A stretch of 40,424 bases of DNA from a virus: IMG/VR virus record IMGVR_UViG_3300048018_000041, positions 1 to 40,424 of that record. One strand, 5' to 3'. Numbering within the stretch: the stretch's first letter is position 1; each line of letters opens with the position of its first letter. Shown here piece after piece: positions 28,331 to 35,570 of the stretch. The position numbers and the translations under genes were made by a program. The notes below the pieces were generated by a model. That model did not search any database. It was not told the DNA's origin and was given only the letters and a program-made list of their open reading frames with translations.

Positions 28331-29301
28331 ACGTCTTCAAAATCTTCGCCTTCATTTGCTTTACTATAGTCAGTCGGCCTAATAGCAAAGAAATCAGTGT
28401 GAGTGTGACCCCCGGTAAGATGATCAAACCAAGCCATTTTGTCAATTGACTTTTGGTCATATTCAAATTTAAATTTTCCTTCTGCTTTGTAACCCAATTC
28501 TTTAATTTTATCACCTGTTCGTTTTTTAATAAAATGTTGAAGGTCATATTTTGTTATACCTTCAATATCACCCATTTCAAATAACTTAGATATATAAGTC
28601 ATTTCAGCATTATGCATTGTTAAAGCTGCATTGTATACATGCTCTTTACATTCTTCTTTTAGTCCTGGTATTTGAGAACACATGTGTCTAAATAATTGAC
28701 AGCCCATTTTAGAATGTAATGATTCATCTCTTACAGACCATTTCATTTGCTGACCAATACCTTTTAGTAAGTTACGCATTTGAAAGCTGTATAGCACAGC
28801 GAAAGCTGAGTAAAGACTAACACCCTCTGCAAACGCAGAAAATGTAGCTAATGATTTGCCTATTCCTACAGGATCATTACCTTCATAAGCTACAAGATTA
28901 TCAAATCTAGCAGCCGTAGCAGGTTCATGTAAAAAAGCTTCATAATCTTCAAGACCTAAAGTCTCATTTAAATAGCTATATGCTACAGCATGTATAGTTT
29001 CTTGTGAACCGAACATCATTGCCATTTGTTGTATTTCATGTTTAGGAAACCAACCAACAACTTTTTGTGTCCAGTAATCTGACACAGCACATTCAGTTTG
29101 TGCAAAACCTAGTAAGATATTACCTACTAAGTTTTTCTCTTTATCGTTTAACTTCTCATTCCAGTCTTTTAAATCACCTGACATAGGTATTTCAGTATGT
29201 AACCAAAATGCTTGTGCTTGTTTTAACCAACCTTCTGTGTAATATTCTGGGTATTCAAAAGGCTTATAAGGTATTCTTTCTGTAAATAGTGGTACGTTCA
29301 T
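28324..29301 (-). CDS. nrdB: Ribonucleotide reductase, class I small (beta) subunit, with Glu at the first metal position
   Basis: A 325-residue NrdB that makes the radical for NrdA. Metal ligands are readable with canonical spacing: Glu70 (in FAQTECA), Glu101 and His104 (ETIH), Glu159 (FAEGV), Glu193 and His196 (RDESLH). Intervals 70-101 and 159-193 equal those of E. coli 84-115 and 204-238. Tyr108 occupies the radical position (His104 plus four). In E. coli and mouse the first ligand is Asp; Glu here resembles class Ic-type enzymes, yet the radical Tyr is kept. It starts one base after the 51-residue gene. The enzyme call is secure; the metal type is open. Confidence 0.97.
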   Translation of the reverse strand: MNVPLFTERIPYKPFEYPEYYTEGWLKQAQAFWLHTEIPMSGDLKDWNEKLNDKEKNLVGNILLGFAQTECAVSDYWTQKVVGWFPKHEIQQMAMMFGSQETIHAVAYSYLNETLGLEDYEAFLHEPATAARFDNLVAYEGNDPVGIGKSLATFSAFAEGVSLYSAFAVLYSFQMRNLLKGIGQQMKWSVRDESLHSKMGCQLFRHMCSQIPGLKEECKEHVYNAALTMHNAEMTYISKLFEMGDIEGITKYDLQHFIKKRTGDKIKELGYKAEGKFKFEYDQKSIDKMAWFDHLTGGHTHTDFFAIRPTDYSKANEGEDFEDVW

Positions 29302-29302
29302 A

Positions 29303-29458
29303 TTATTCTTCGTAGTATAAGGTTAAACATATGTCAAATATTCCTAAATATAAAACATGATCTACTTGAAACTCACCGTCTTCATAAGTTCTTATTCCAA
29401 AGAGTATTCCTGGAAACATTCCAGTCGACAACTCCCAAGCTGTTGATTTATTAGCCAT
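29303..29458 (-). CDS. Short conserved phage protein upstream of nrdB
   Basis: A 51-residue protein (MANKSTAWELSTGMFPGI..., ending ICLTLYYEE). I recall the WELSTGxxPGILFGxRTYE pattern in small phage proteins, often near RNR genes, without known function. The start overlaps the end of the next upstream gene by eight bases (ATGGCTAA), and the stop lies one base before the nrdB ATG. Compact spacing and the recognised pattern support it as real. Confidence 0.7.
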   Translation of the reverse strand: MANKSTAWELSTGMFPGILFGIRTYEDGEFQVDHVLYLGIFDICLTLYYEE

Positions 29459-29624
29459 AACATTTTATATTATATTGTTCGTGTATCATTATAAGATCTT
29501 TCCATTTTAAATAGCCTCTTTTATTTACAGACCATTTAATGTACGTGTCTATTTTACGTTCTTTATATTTCGTTCGAGCTAAATGCTTTCCGGAAATTTT
29601 ATTAGTTCTATTACCTGATCGCAT
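29451..29624 (-). CDS. Very small basic protein overlapping endonuclease I
   Basis: A 57-residue ORF that overlaps the 3' end of the endonuclease I gene by 46 bases and the 51-residue gene by eight. It fills a stretch (29459-29578) that would otherwise be an unexplained gap. The product is basic and ends ...YNIKCYG. The central part (YKERKIDTYIKWSVNKRGYL) looks folded, and the ATG at 29624 is the first in frame. Function is unknown. A start farther upstream is excluded by no ATG within the few upstream codons examined. Confidence 0.45.
   Translation of the reverse strand: MRSGNRTNKISGKHLARTKYKERKIDTYIKWSVNKRGYLKWKDLIMIHEQYNIKCYG
29464..29477 (-). promoter_or_regulatory. AT-rich string CAATATAATATAAA upstream of the nrdB gene group
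   Basis: Read on the - strand, this nearly AT-only string lies six bases before the ATG at 29458 and resembles those at 2213, 4911 and 15161. It lies inside the end of the 57-residue gene. It could be an internal promoter or leader; the role is inferred. Confidence 0.25.
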
Positions 29625-30034
29625 TCTTTTTGATTTTGTGGTTTATATAAAGTATATCCTGGAAACTGTTTAGTCATCAAATGTTTAAACAACTTCCATC
29701 GTATAGGAAAAGATTCGTTTGGTCTACCTTTAGTTTCTATTATAAAATCTTCACCAATAAAATCCGGTGTATATTTAATTGGCAATATTCTTTTACAGCC
29801 TCTGTTTTTAAATACACCTTTACTGTTAGCTTGTCTCTCATATACTTTGTTTTCAAAATGAAAACCATTAATTAATACAAATGTTTCTCCTTCATATTTA
29901 GCTCTTATGCTGGCTTTTTTTAAAGCTTTATACATATATAGTTCTAAACCTGAAGCAAATTTAATCCCGTCATAATTAACTTTCTTAGATACAACGGGAC
30001 CTTTTTTACGTCTTCTTTTATAGAGTTTTTTCAT
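29579..30034 (-). CDS. Endonuclease I, PD-(D/E)XK Holliday-junction resolvase (T7 gp3-like)
   Basis: A 151-residue nuclease that matches T7 gene 3 endonuclease I in motif order: SGLE (Glu31), YTPDF (Asp91), IIETKGR (Glu100, Lys102), then an Arg-x-x-x-x-x-Lys-like segment (PIRWKLFKHL). T7 gp3 has Glu20, Asp55, Glu65, Lys67. It resolves branched DNA made during replication and recombination and can help degrade host DNA. The N-terminus is extra basic (KKLYKRRRKKGP). It overlaps the upstream MazG-like gene by 17 bases and the next small gene by 46. The assignment is strong from residues and spacing. Confidence 0.85.
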   Translation of the reverse strand: MKKLYKRRRKKGPVVSKKVNYDGIKFASGLELYMYKALKKASIRAKYEGETFVLINGFHFENKVYERQANSKGVFKNRGCKRILPIKYTPDFIGEDFIIETKGRPNESFPIRWKLFKHLMTKQFPGYTLYKPQNQKECDQVIELIKFPESI

Positions 30035-30347
30035 TGTGTACTTCTATGTCGCCAAGAGGATCATAATCATAATGCTCTCCTGTATTACCATTTTGAGCTA
30101 TTATGTTTATTCTTTTAAGCATAGATTCTTCTATCTCATCTTGCAAACATCTTTTTGCAGCTTCGATATACAGTAATGCATCCATTAATTCTTCTTGAAC
30201 ATCAATTAAAAATCTATTAAGATCTTTTTCTTGACCTTCAATTTCTTGCATCATTGTAGCTCCATACTTTTTTTGGCCTATTAAACTTCGTTGGTCCATT
30301 TTAGCTAATACAGCTTGGACTATTTTATCTTTAGTTTTAATTTTCAT
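30018..30347 (-). CDS. MazG-like / all-alpha NTP pyrophosphatase-family protein
   Basis: A 109-residue helical protein with a core RSLIGQKKYG, then DLNRFLIDVQEELMDALLYI. The EELMDA acidic helix and the preceding KYG recall phage proteins annotated as MazG-like or dATP/dGTP-diphosphohydrolase N-terminal type. Such enzymes remove (d)NTPs. It overlaps the GIY-YIG/MazG fusion upstream by 11 bases and the endonuclease downstream by 17. Substrate cannot be read from sequence. Confidence 0.55.
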   Translation of the reverse strand: MKIKTKDKIVQAVLAKMDQRSLIGQKKYGATMMQEIEGQEKDLNRFLIDVQEELMDALLYIEAAKRCLQDEIEESMLKRINIIAQNGNTGEHYDYDPLGDIEVHNEKTL

Positions 30348-31107
30348 CTTTTACAAATGTTCCGTTAATCATTTTACCTGTTCTTTTGTTTATAACATCA
30401 TAAGCCGTTTGTATACACGACTCTATATAAACACCTCGTTGATGCGCTAAATTTGTTAACACGACAACCATATCACCAATAGCATCTATAACCTCTGGTT
30501 GATCGTCTTTAAGTAGAGCTTTAGCTAATTCACCAGCCTCTTCTTGTAACTTTACATATTGAACCATAGGATTACCTTTTTCATATAAACCTCTATCATA
30601 AGCCCATGTTCTAATTTTATCAAACATTACTTGACTTTTATTATAGTCTGGTATTTCCATTATTGTGTCGGTTTTAAAATACTCTGCAAAAGCTTTATTA
30701 TATATATAAGATCTATTATCATTATACATAGAAACTTTAGCGTTATCCATTATCCATTGTATTGTTTGCATATCTATATAGAACTTCCCATGAGATGTTT
30801 CCCATTTTAGATTCATATTGTCCATAAGATGTCCTTTAAGTTTATTCAAAGGAACTGCAAATGTTGAAGTTTGTTCTGTTACGTTTATTTTCATTTTCTT
30901 AAAAAGGTTTTTATATTTTTTTCTATCTACCTTGTAGCCATAAGACTTTTGAAGTTCTATCTCTTTGTCCGATATATAATCTATATCGTCCGACTGATCA
31001 AGAACTTCATACTCGCTTGGTTTATAACCCTGAATTAACGTAACTCTTGTATTAAGATCACGTGTAACTCCGATTTTTTTACCTGGTATGTGGTATAAAT
31101 AATACAT
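30337..31107 (-). CDS. GIY-YIG-like domain fused to MazG-type pyrophosphohydrolase
   Basis: A 256-residue two-domain protein. Residues 1-70 look like a short GIY-YIG nuclease domain: YYLYHI in the GIY position, KKIGVTRDLNTRV in the YIG-x-Arg position, and an acidic helix (DKEIELQKSYGY) holding the likely catalytic Glu. A middle part (about 75-150, PLNKLKGHLMDN and SYIYNKAFAEYF) is unassigned. Residues about 165-230 are MazG-like: KLQEEAGELAKALL, then EVIDAIGDMVVVL, with the EExxE...ExxD metal pattern. It starts in a TAATG overlap with the TS-like gene and overlaps the second MazG-like gene. Nucleotide-pool cleansing linked to DNA cleavage is inferred. Confidence 0.72.
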   Translation of the reverse strand: MYYLYHIPGKKIGVTRDLNTRVTLIQGYKPSEYEVLDQSDDIDYISDKEIELQKSYGYKVDRKKYKNLFKKMKINVTEQTSTFAVPLNKLKGHLMDNMNLKWETSHGKFYIDMQTIQWIMDNAKVSMYNDNRSYIYNKAFAEYFKTDTIMEIPDYNKSQVMFDKIRTWAYDRGLYEKGNPMVQYVKLQEEAGELAKALLKDDQPEVIDAIGDMVVVLTNLAHQRGVYIESCIQTAYDVINKRTGKMINGTFVKDEN

Positions 31108-31745
31108 TATTTTGTTATTTTATCGTTATACAAATGTAAGTTATGTGCAAAATGGTAATAAGTACCTATTTCATATCCTGTCCTCTCTGAGACTAATTCC
31201 TGTAGCTTTGAAAAACAATACTGATCATTACAGAAACCATACCAGAGGTCATTAGAACGCATCACAACACACATATTAAGCTTATTATCAACAACTGTAA
31301 ACTGAACCGCATAAGTACATGGCGTATCTTTTCTATATGTTTCCCATTCTTTAGCGTCATAAATACTAATTGCTGCATGTCTTGTGTCAGGATTATCCTT
31401 TAGCTTTGCACAGACATAATCTAATTGGTTATTTCTTTGCCACTGCCAACCATAGTTGGATCTTACATTACCTTCAGTGTCCATCATTTTATACCAAATT
31501 GGCGCTTTCTTAGCAATATCTTCCGCGTTAGGATTTCCTGACAGGTACCAATTCCACTCTCTTTCAGCGTATGTAGGATTCCACGCACGATGCTCAGCGA
31601 GTATAGTATTCTCCATTGGGTTTTCGATATAGAACCCGACATTAAATAAAGCTCTAGTGTTATCAAATATAACACCGTCCCACATAATTTTAGGAAAGAA
31701 ATAATTAAAAGCATCGCTTGCTGTTTTAAACTTTGTTTTTATCAT
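31107..31745 (-). CDS. Thymidylate-synthase-family enzyme with dCMP-type specificity residue
   Basis: A 212-residue TS fold protein from the ATG at 31745; a longer frame to 31826 would overlap the upstream gene by about 100 bases. Catalytic Cys143 lies in DTPCTY, and Glu63 matches E. coli Glu58. From Cys143 the spacing to Arg163, His204 and Tyr206 equals E. coli Cys146, Arg166, His207, Tyr209, so position 177 is Asp174 (RSNDLWYGFCND). TS has Asn there; T4 dCMP hydroxymethylase has Asp, and Asn-to-Asp TS mutants act on dCMP. The protein stops six residues after the Tyr, so ~50 C-terminal residues of TS are missing. It may methylate or hydroxymethylate dCMP; ordinary TS is the alternative. Confidence 0.78.
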   Translation of the reverse strand: MIKTKFKTASDAFNYFFPKIMWDGVIFDNTRALFNVGFYIENPMENTILAEHRAWNPTYAEREWNWYLSGNPNAEDIAKKAPIWYKMMDTEGNVRSNYGWQWQRNNQLDYVCAKLKDNPDTRHAAISIYDAKEWETYRKDTPCTYAVQFTVVDNKLNMCVVMRSNDLWYGFCNDQYCFSKLQELVSERTGYEIGTYYHFAHNLHLYNDKITK

Positions 31746-31983
31746 AATAAAATCTATATAATTCAAATATTTTTTCGTTAATCTGTTTACCATTGTATTT
31801 AAATGGTGATCGCTTTTTAGCTCCATTAACCTCTACATCAATCCACCAATAGTAATTATCTCTTTCACTACTATAAGCCCACGGGGTTATTTTAATCCCA
31901 TTGTTTATACACCATCTATATGCTTGTGTATTTTCATCGGTCCATTCAGGTCCTGGTATTGTTACTTTTTTATATCTAGCCAT
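31726..31983 (-). CDS. Small protein between primase-helicase and TS-like gene
   Basis: An 85-residue protein. I take the ATG at 31983, in a TAATG overlap with the helicase stop, rather than the TTG nine bases upstream. The sequence is rich in Tyr, Trp and Lys (TPWAYSSERDNYYWWIDVEV) and looks beta-alpha with no membrane segment. It overlaps the TS-like start by 20 bases. Function is unknown. Confidence 0.55.
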   Translation of the reverse strand: MARYKKVTIPGPEWTDENTQAYRWCINNGIKITPWAYSSERDNYYWWIDVEVNGAKKRSPFKYNGKQINEKIFELYRFYYDKNKV

Positions 31984-33701
31984 TAATCCCAAGGCATTTG
32001 TTCATCACTAGCCATAGTTGCTAACTCATGAGGTATAAAACAACCGGATCGTGGTTCCCATTTAAAATGAGCTTCAGCTCCGTTTTCACCTAAGTTTTGA
32101 AACTTTACTTTAAGTATTTTTGCTTTAACTGTTTTAGCCTCATAATCTCTGTGGACCAATATACCATGGTAACTTGCATCATACCATTCACCACCGCCTT
32201 TAATGTTGTACATTGTTGGCTCTTCAATCTTGCCGTTACTGTCTTTATACATTTTAGTTGGATGCGCTACAATAAATACTAAAACATCATATTTTTTTGC
32301 AAACATTTCAATCTTAGTTAGATATTCCATCGTGTAACGGTTTACATCTTCAGTCTTACAATCAACGTCTCTGATCTTATTAAAAGGATCTATAACAAGA
32401 CATTTAATACCCTTACGTTTAACCAGCTCAGCACCTTTACGTAATACAGACTCTAACGTATATCTTTCCATGTCAATATGAAAAAAGTTATCATTACAAT
32501 GATCTGCAATCTGATTCCATTTGTCTGTATGTATATCCTCTCGTTTAGGCATATCCTGCCATATCTTACGCATAAGCTTATGAGCATGTAAATATGTAGG
32601 AGCATTTTCAGGACTAGCAAAAGCTGTTTTCCATTGATATTTGTTGTTGTAGCCTACAACCATCTGATCAACGAAGTCAGACTTTCCGCTAGATGGTATG
32701 CCAGTAACAGTGATAAACTGCCCAGTATAAGTACTAAAAATATCATCAAAATTAGGTAAACCAATTTGATACCCACGTTTGAAGCCATTTTTAACAAAGT
32801 CTGTAATTTCATCTTCTATATCTTTAAAAGTTTTAACGTTTTCTAATGGCACAGGTCTTGCACCTTCAATACGTTTTAATAACTTTTCTTTACCATATTT
32901 AATTAGATACTCATTAGCATCTTTACAGTCTTCAAATGTAGTTAAAAAACAAACTTCAGCACCAAGACGTCTAATAAGCTCTTGTTGTAAAGCTTGACCT
33001 GGTTCATCATTATCTACTGCTAGTATTACTTTTTCTTTATCTTCAAAATAATCTATACAGTTATCTAAATAGTCTAAGTTATTAGAATTTAGAGTTGCAC
33101 CATTAGGAACTGATATTGCATTTTTAATTCCGGCTTCATGCAATGCTAATACATCCATTTCACCTTCAGTTATTATACATGTATCATAACCTACAATGCT
33201 ATTTATATTGTAAAATACTTTTTCAGCTCCTTTGTATAATTTAAAGTTTTTACGGCCATCTCTGTATTTAACATTGATTAGCTGATCACCCATTATATAG
33301 TTAAACTGAATAGTATTCTCGGACTTGCCGGTCTGCGGCATATATTCAGAACCCTCACTGACTTTTAAATCAGCAAGAGTTTCCTGAGATATACCTCTTG
33401 TTTTAAACCATTCCTCTACTTTAGTACCTGGCGCGTGTATAGCAACAGCGGTTGGCCTAACATAGACCTTCTCACTAGCTCCTTTACGCTGATAAGTGTG
33501 TAATTGAAATGATGAATCACAATGATGACAAGTACCCAGACCACGCTCCCAATCATAACTAGCACATTTAAGCTTTTGATTTTTCGGTTGCCTATCAGAC
33601 GAACAAAGGGGACAAGTCCCCTGAGTTTTACCCACATCTAAATTATGTTGGTTGAACTGGTCGATTAAAAATCCATTAATCTCCGTACTGTTTACTTGCA
33701 T
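31983..33701 (-). CDS. Fused primase-helicase (T7 gp4-like)
   Basis: A 572-residue protein with the T7 gp4 layout. An N-terminal zinc finger (Cys30, Cys33, Cys58, Cys61; CPLC ... CHHC) reads primer sites. A TOPRIM primase domain has Glu179 in ITEGEMD and Asp230/Asp232 in AVDNDEPG. A RecA-type helicase domain has Walker A GIPSSGKS (334-341) and Walker B CLVIDPFN (near residue 420). It unwinds the fork and makes RNA primers for the phage polymerase, which is not in the window. The gene follows the 28-residue zinc protein by 17 bases and ends in a TAATG overlap with the next gene. Confidence is high. Confidence 0.95.
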   Translation of the reverse strand: MQVNSTEINGFLIDQFNQHNLDVGKTQGTCPLCSSDRQPKNQKLKCASYDWERGLGTCHHCDSSFQLHTYQRKGASEKVYVRPTAVAIHAPGTKVEEWFKTRGISQETLADLKVSEGSEYMPQTGKSENTIQFNYIMGDQLINVKYRDGRKNFKLYKGAEKVFYNINSIVGYDTCIITEGEMDVLALHEAGIKNAISVPNGATLNSNNLDYLDNCIDYFEDKEKVILAVDNDEPGQALQQELIRRLGAEVCFLTTFEDCKDANEYLIKYGKEKLLKRIEGARPVPLENVKTFKDIEDEITDFVKNGFKRGYQIGLPNFDDIFSTYTGQFITVTGIPSSGKSDFVDQMVVGYNNKYQWKTAFASPENAPTYLHAHKLMRKIWQDMPKREDIHTDKWNQIADHCNDNFFHIDMERYTLESVLRKGAELVKRKGIKCLVIDPFNKIRDVDCKTEDVNRYTMEYLTKIEMFAKKYDVLVFIVAHPTKMYKDSNGKIEEPTMYNIKGGGEWYDASYHGILVHRDYEAKTVKAKILKVKFQNLGENGAEAHFKWEPRSGCFIPHELATMASDEQMPWD

Positions 33702-33718
33702 TTATTATTATTTATTTA

Positions 33719-33805
33719 TTAATCACCGTCTCTACAATCAGGACATATGTCACAAAACTCATATTCGTTCTGTGACATACCTTGTCCACACATTTCACAT
33801 TTCAT
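33719..33805 (-). CDS. 28-residue zinc-finger-like protein
   Basis: A tiny ORF begins in a TAATG overlap with the SSB-like stop and reads MKCEMCGQGMSQNEYE then FCDICPDCRDGD. Five Cys (3, 6, 18, 21, 24) make CxxC ... CxxCxxC, a minimal zinc ribbon. The exact overlap start, dense Cys pattern and lack of any other ORF there support a real gene. Function is unknown; a helper for helicase or SSB is possible by position. Confidence 0.55.
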   Translation of the reverse strand: MKCEMCGQGMSQNEYEFCDICPDCRDGD

Positions 33806-34119
33806 TAAAACGGAAGATCATCTTCCAAAACATTTTGATGCTGCGGTACTGGTGGTGCCGCTTGCTGTTGTGGATTGTCGAACTTTTTAACTTCTCCGTT
33901 GGTCCATACTAATTTTACATTACCTAAATATGTTTTGGCTTGTTTCGCTTCGCGTTCTTCTTTGCTCTGCGATACAATGACCGGACCTTGATTACCGAAT
34001 TGATCAAGCTCATCATTAAGAGTAATACTGATAGGTAAATACTTACCTTTCTTACCAATAATGATCTTGTCTTTAGGTATTTCATTTAGGTTAATGCTTG
34101 CTGCTAATATTAATGCCAT
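33805..34119 (-). CDS. Single-stranded DNA-binding-like protein
   Basis: A 104-residue protein with a beta-rich N-terminal part (residues ~5-75, DKIIIGKKGKYLPISITLN), a Gln/Pro-rich linker (about 85-96) and an acidic tip LEDDLPF that copies the C-terminal partner-binding tail of SSB (DDDIPF). This suggests a short OB-fold protein that coats ssDNA and recruits replication proteins. It starts in a TAATG overlap with the upstream gene and lies between recombination genes and primase-helicase. The tip is strong evidence; the OB fold is inferred. Confidence 0.7.
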   Translation of the reverse strand: MALILAASINLNEIPKDKIIIGKKGKYLPISITLNDELDQFGNQGPVIVSQSKEEREAKQAKTYLGNVKLVWTNGEVKKFDNPQQQAAPPVPQHQNVLEDDLPF

Positions 34120-34322
34120 TATATTGCTGTTTCAAATAGGTTATTAAACATCTGACGTAAATCGCTAGGGTTTACACCAGTTCTTCTTCTGAAGTTATCT
34201 GCTTTTTTAGTGTAAGGATGTAGACCATCTTTAGAACTACTGTTTGCATAAAATTCAGTTACAGGAAAATTCATTCCAGTGATTGCACATTGTTTTGCTG
34301 TTACTTTTTTTCTTCTTGCCAT
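34119..34322 (-). CDS. Small protein resembling a degenerate zinc ribbon
   Basis: A 67-residue basic protein: KQCAITGMNFPVTEFY, then SSSKDGLHPYTKKADNFRRR. It resembles the common phage zinc-ribbon pattern CxxCxxxxPxxEFYxxxxxxDGLxxxCKxC. Only the first Cys remains; the other three positions are Thr, Thr and Ala. The scaffold and the DGL motif are kept. It lies between the exonuclease and SSB-like genes. Function is unknown. Confidence 0.5.
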   Translation of the reverse strand: MARRKKVTAKQCAITGMNFPVTEFYANSSSKDGLHPYTKKADNFRRRTGVNPSDLRQMFNNLFETAI

Positions 34323-34333
34323 AATAATGGGGT

Positions 34334-35062
34334 TTAAAGGGTTTTACTAATAAAATATTGTTTCGGATCGAAACTGTCTGTCTTATAAAACAGATCGTAA
34401 GCCTCAACGGCTCTTTTAACCTTGTCCTGCCCTGATTCATAGAATTTAGGGGAACAGTCGTATATACCTATTTGATGAGTCTTTTTGTCTATAACAATAA
34501 ACATAAACTCGTAACCAAATAGACTACTATAAATATAAGCCTGACTGTCATAATTGTATTTAGATGCTGAATATCTAAACTTCTGAAGATCTGCTGTCGT
34601 CTTTAAATCGATGATCAGCTTTTCATCATGGTTTACAATATCAGCTTTTCCTTTCCACATTTGACCTTCAAGCTCTATAATACCAGGTTGTTCATATTCA
34701 ACATTGCCTGTTATTAAACTTTTACACACGTCATTACTCATGATTTTTTCTCTCATTAATTCTATAGAGTCAACCTCGTGTTGTAATAGACATAACTCTC
34801 CTCCAGCTATGTCTTTATAAGCTTTTGTATTTCTAGTAGACGATTTCACAACTTTATATTTATCAAGCTTGTTAGGCTCTAATATAGCTGTGTGAAAATA
34901 ACCACCGACTAAAAATGCAGCCGATGGCGGTGACTGTTGTCCAAGTGCTAAAGGGTTGTTTAATAAAGCTGATATATCAGAATTACTAAGGTATTGTTTA
35001 CCAAAGTCTCCGTAGTAGTGTTCATCAATTTTAAGCTTATCTAACACCTCTTGTTTAGTCAT
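34334..35062 (-). CDS. PD-(D/E)XK exonuclease, RecE/Cas4-like
   Basis: A 242-residue nuclease. Motifs in order: GGYFHTAIL (His57), Glu124, GKADIV (Asp141), LIIDLKTT (Asp152, Lys154) and QAYIY. These match PD-(D/E)XK exonucleases of the RecE/DUF3799 type, which resect dsDNA 5' ends. It lies one base after the ERF gene, so the two form a resection-plus-annealing pair for recombination and concatemer processing. It is followed 11 bases later by the 67-residue gene. Confidence 0.85.
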   Translation of the reverse strand: MTKQEVLDKLKIDEHYYGDFGKQYLSNSDISALLNNPLALGQQSPPSAAFLVGGYFHTAILEPNKLDKYKVVKSSTRNTKAYKDIAGGELCLLQHEVDSIELMREKIMSNDVCKSLITGNVEYEQPGIIELEGQMWKGKADIVNHDEKLIIDLKTTADLQKFRYSASKYNYDSQAYIYSSLFGYEFMFIVIDKKTHQIGIYDCSPKFYESGQDKVKRAVEAYDLFYKTDSFDPKQYFISKTL

Positions 35063-35063
35063 A

Positions 35064-35570
35064 CTATAATGTTATTTGTTTTTCAATTTCAGGAGTTACA
35101 TTATATTTCTTTTTGATAGCATCAAGTTTACCACCGGCTTGTACAAAGTCTTTAGCTTTTTGTATAGCTGCTTTATTCATCGGCAAGCCATTAGTAGCAT
35201 CTGCATCTTGTGTGTCATCAATTAGGAATAAATTTCCTAGTGCGTATTTCTTCCCATAACTTGAAGCAGTACCAAACTGTTGAGGAACTTGCATACCTTT
35301 TTGATTTAAGTCTACACCGACTATAGCTTCTGCGTGTATAGCATTTTCGCCATCACTAACTTCTGCTGTAGATTCGATTATAGGAATAGGTGTTTCTGCA
35401 ATTAGTTTCTCTCTAATCGTTACTGTCACTCCTAACTCTAATAAGTAGGGTTTTGTTGCTTCAAGAATGTCTTCGGCTGAGCGGAAGTAATATTTGCCGA
35501 ATGAATTAAATCTACTTTTCTTCGATTTAAATTTTGTCTGGATTGTAGCCAGCTTTTGGTTTAGGGTCAT
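35064..35570 (-). CDS. ERF-family single-strand annealing protein
   Basis: This 168-residue protein has an ERF pattern: FGKYYFRSAEDILEATKPYL at residues ~24-43 and QFGTASSYGKKYALGNLFLI plus DDTQDAD near residues 100-125. ERF proteins anneal complementary single strands in phage recombination. It is the first gene after the only sizeable gap in the - block (53 bases), so a promoter may lie there, and it pairs with the exonuclease one base downstream. Length is shorter than P22 Erf (204), with a reduced C-terminal part. Confidence 0.88.
   Translation of the reverse strand: MTLNQKLATIQTKFKSKKSRFNSFGKYYFRSAEDILEATKPYLLELGVTVTIREKLIAETPIPIIESTAEVSDGENAIHAEAIVGVDLNQKGMQVPQQFGTASSYGKKYALGNLFLIDDTQDADATNGLPMNKAAIQKAKDFVQAGGKLDAIKKKYNVTPEIEKQITL

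Noticed and set aside
28272-28547. 91-codon frame with membrane-like stretches on the - strand
   Set aside because: It overlaps nrdB in another frame and contradicts the strong nrdB coding signal.
31746-31826. Longer start for the TS-like gene
   Set aside because: The extra 27 codons would overlap the upstream gene by about 100 bases; the ATG at 31745 gives a 20-base overlap, typical here.
34255-34440. 61-codon frame on the - strand
   Set aside because: It straddles two well-supported genes out of frame and has no motif.
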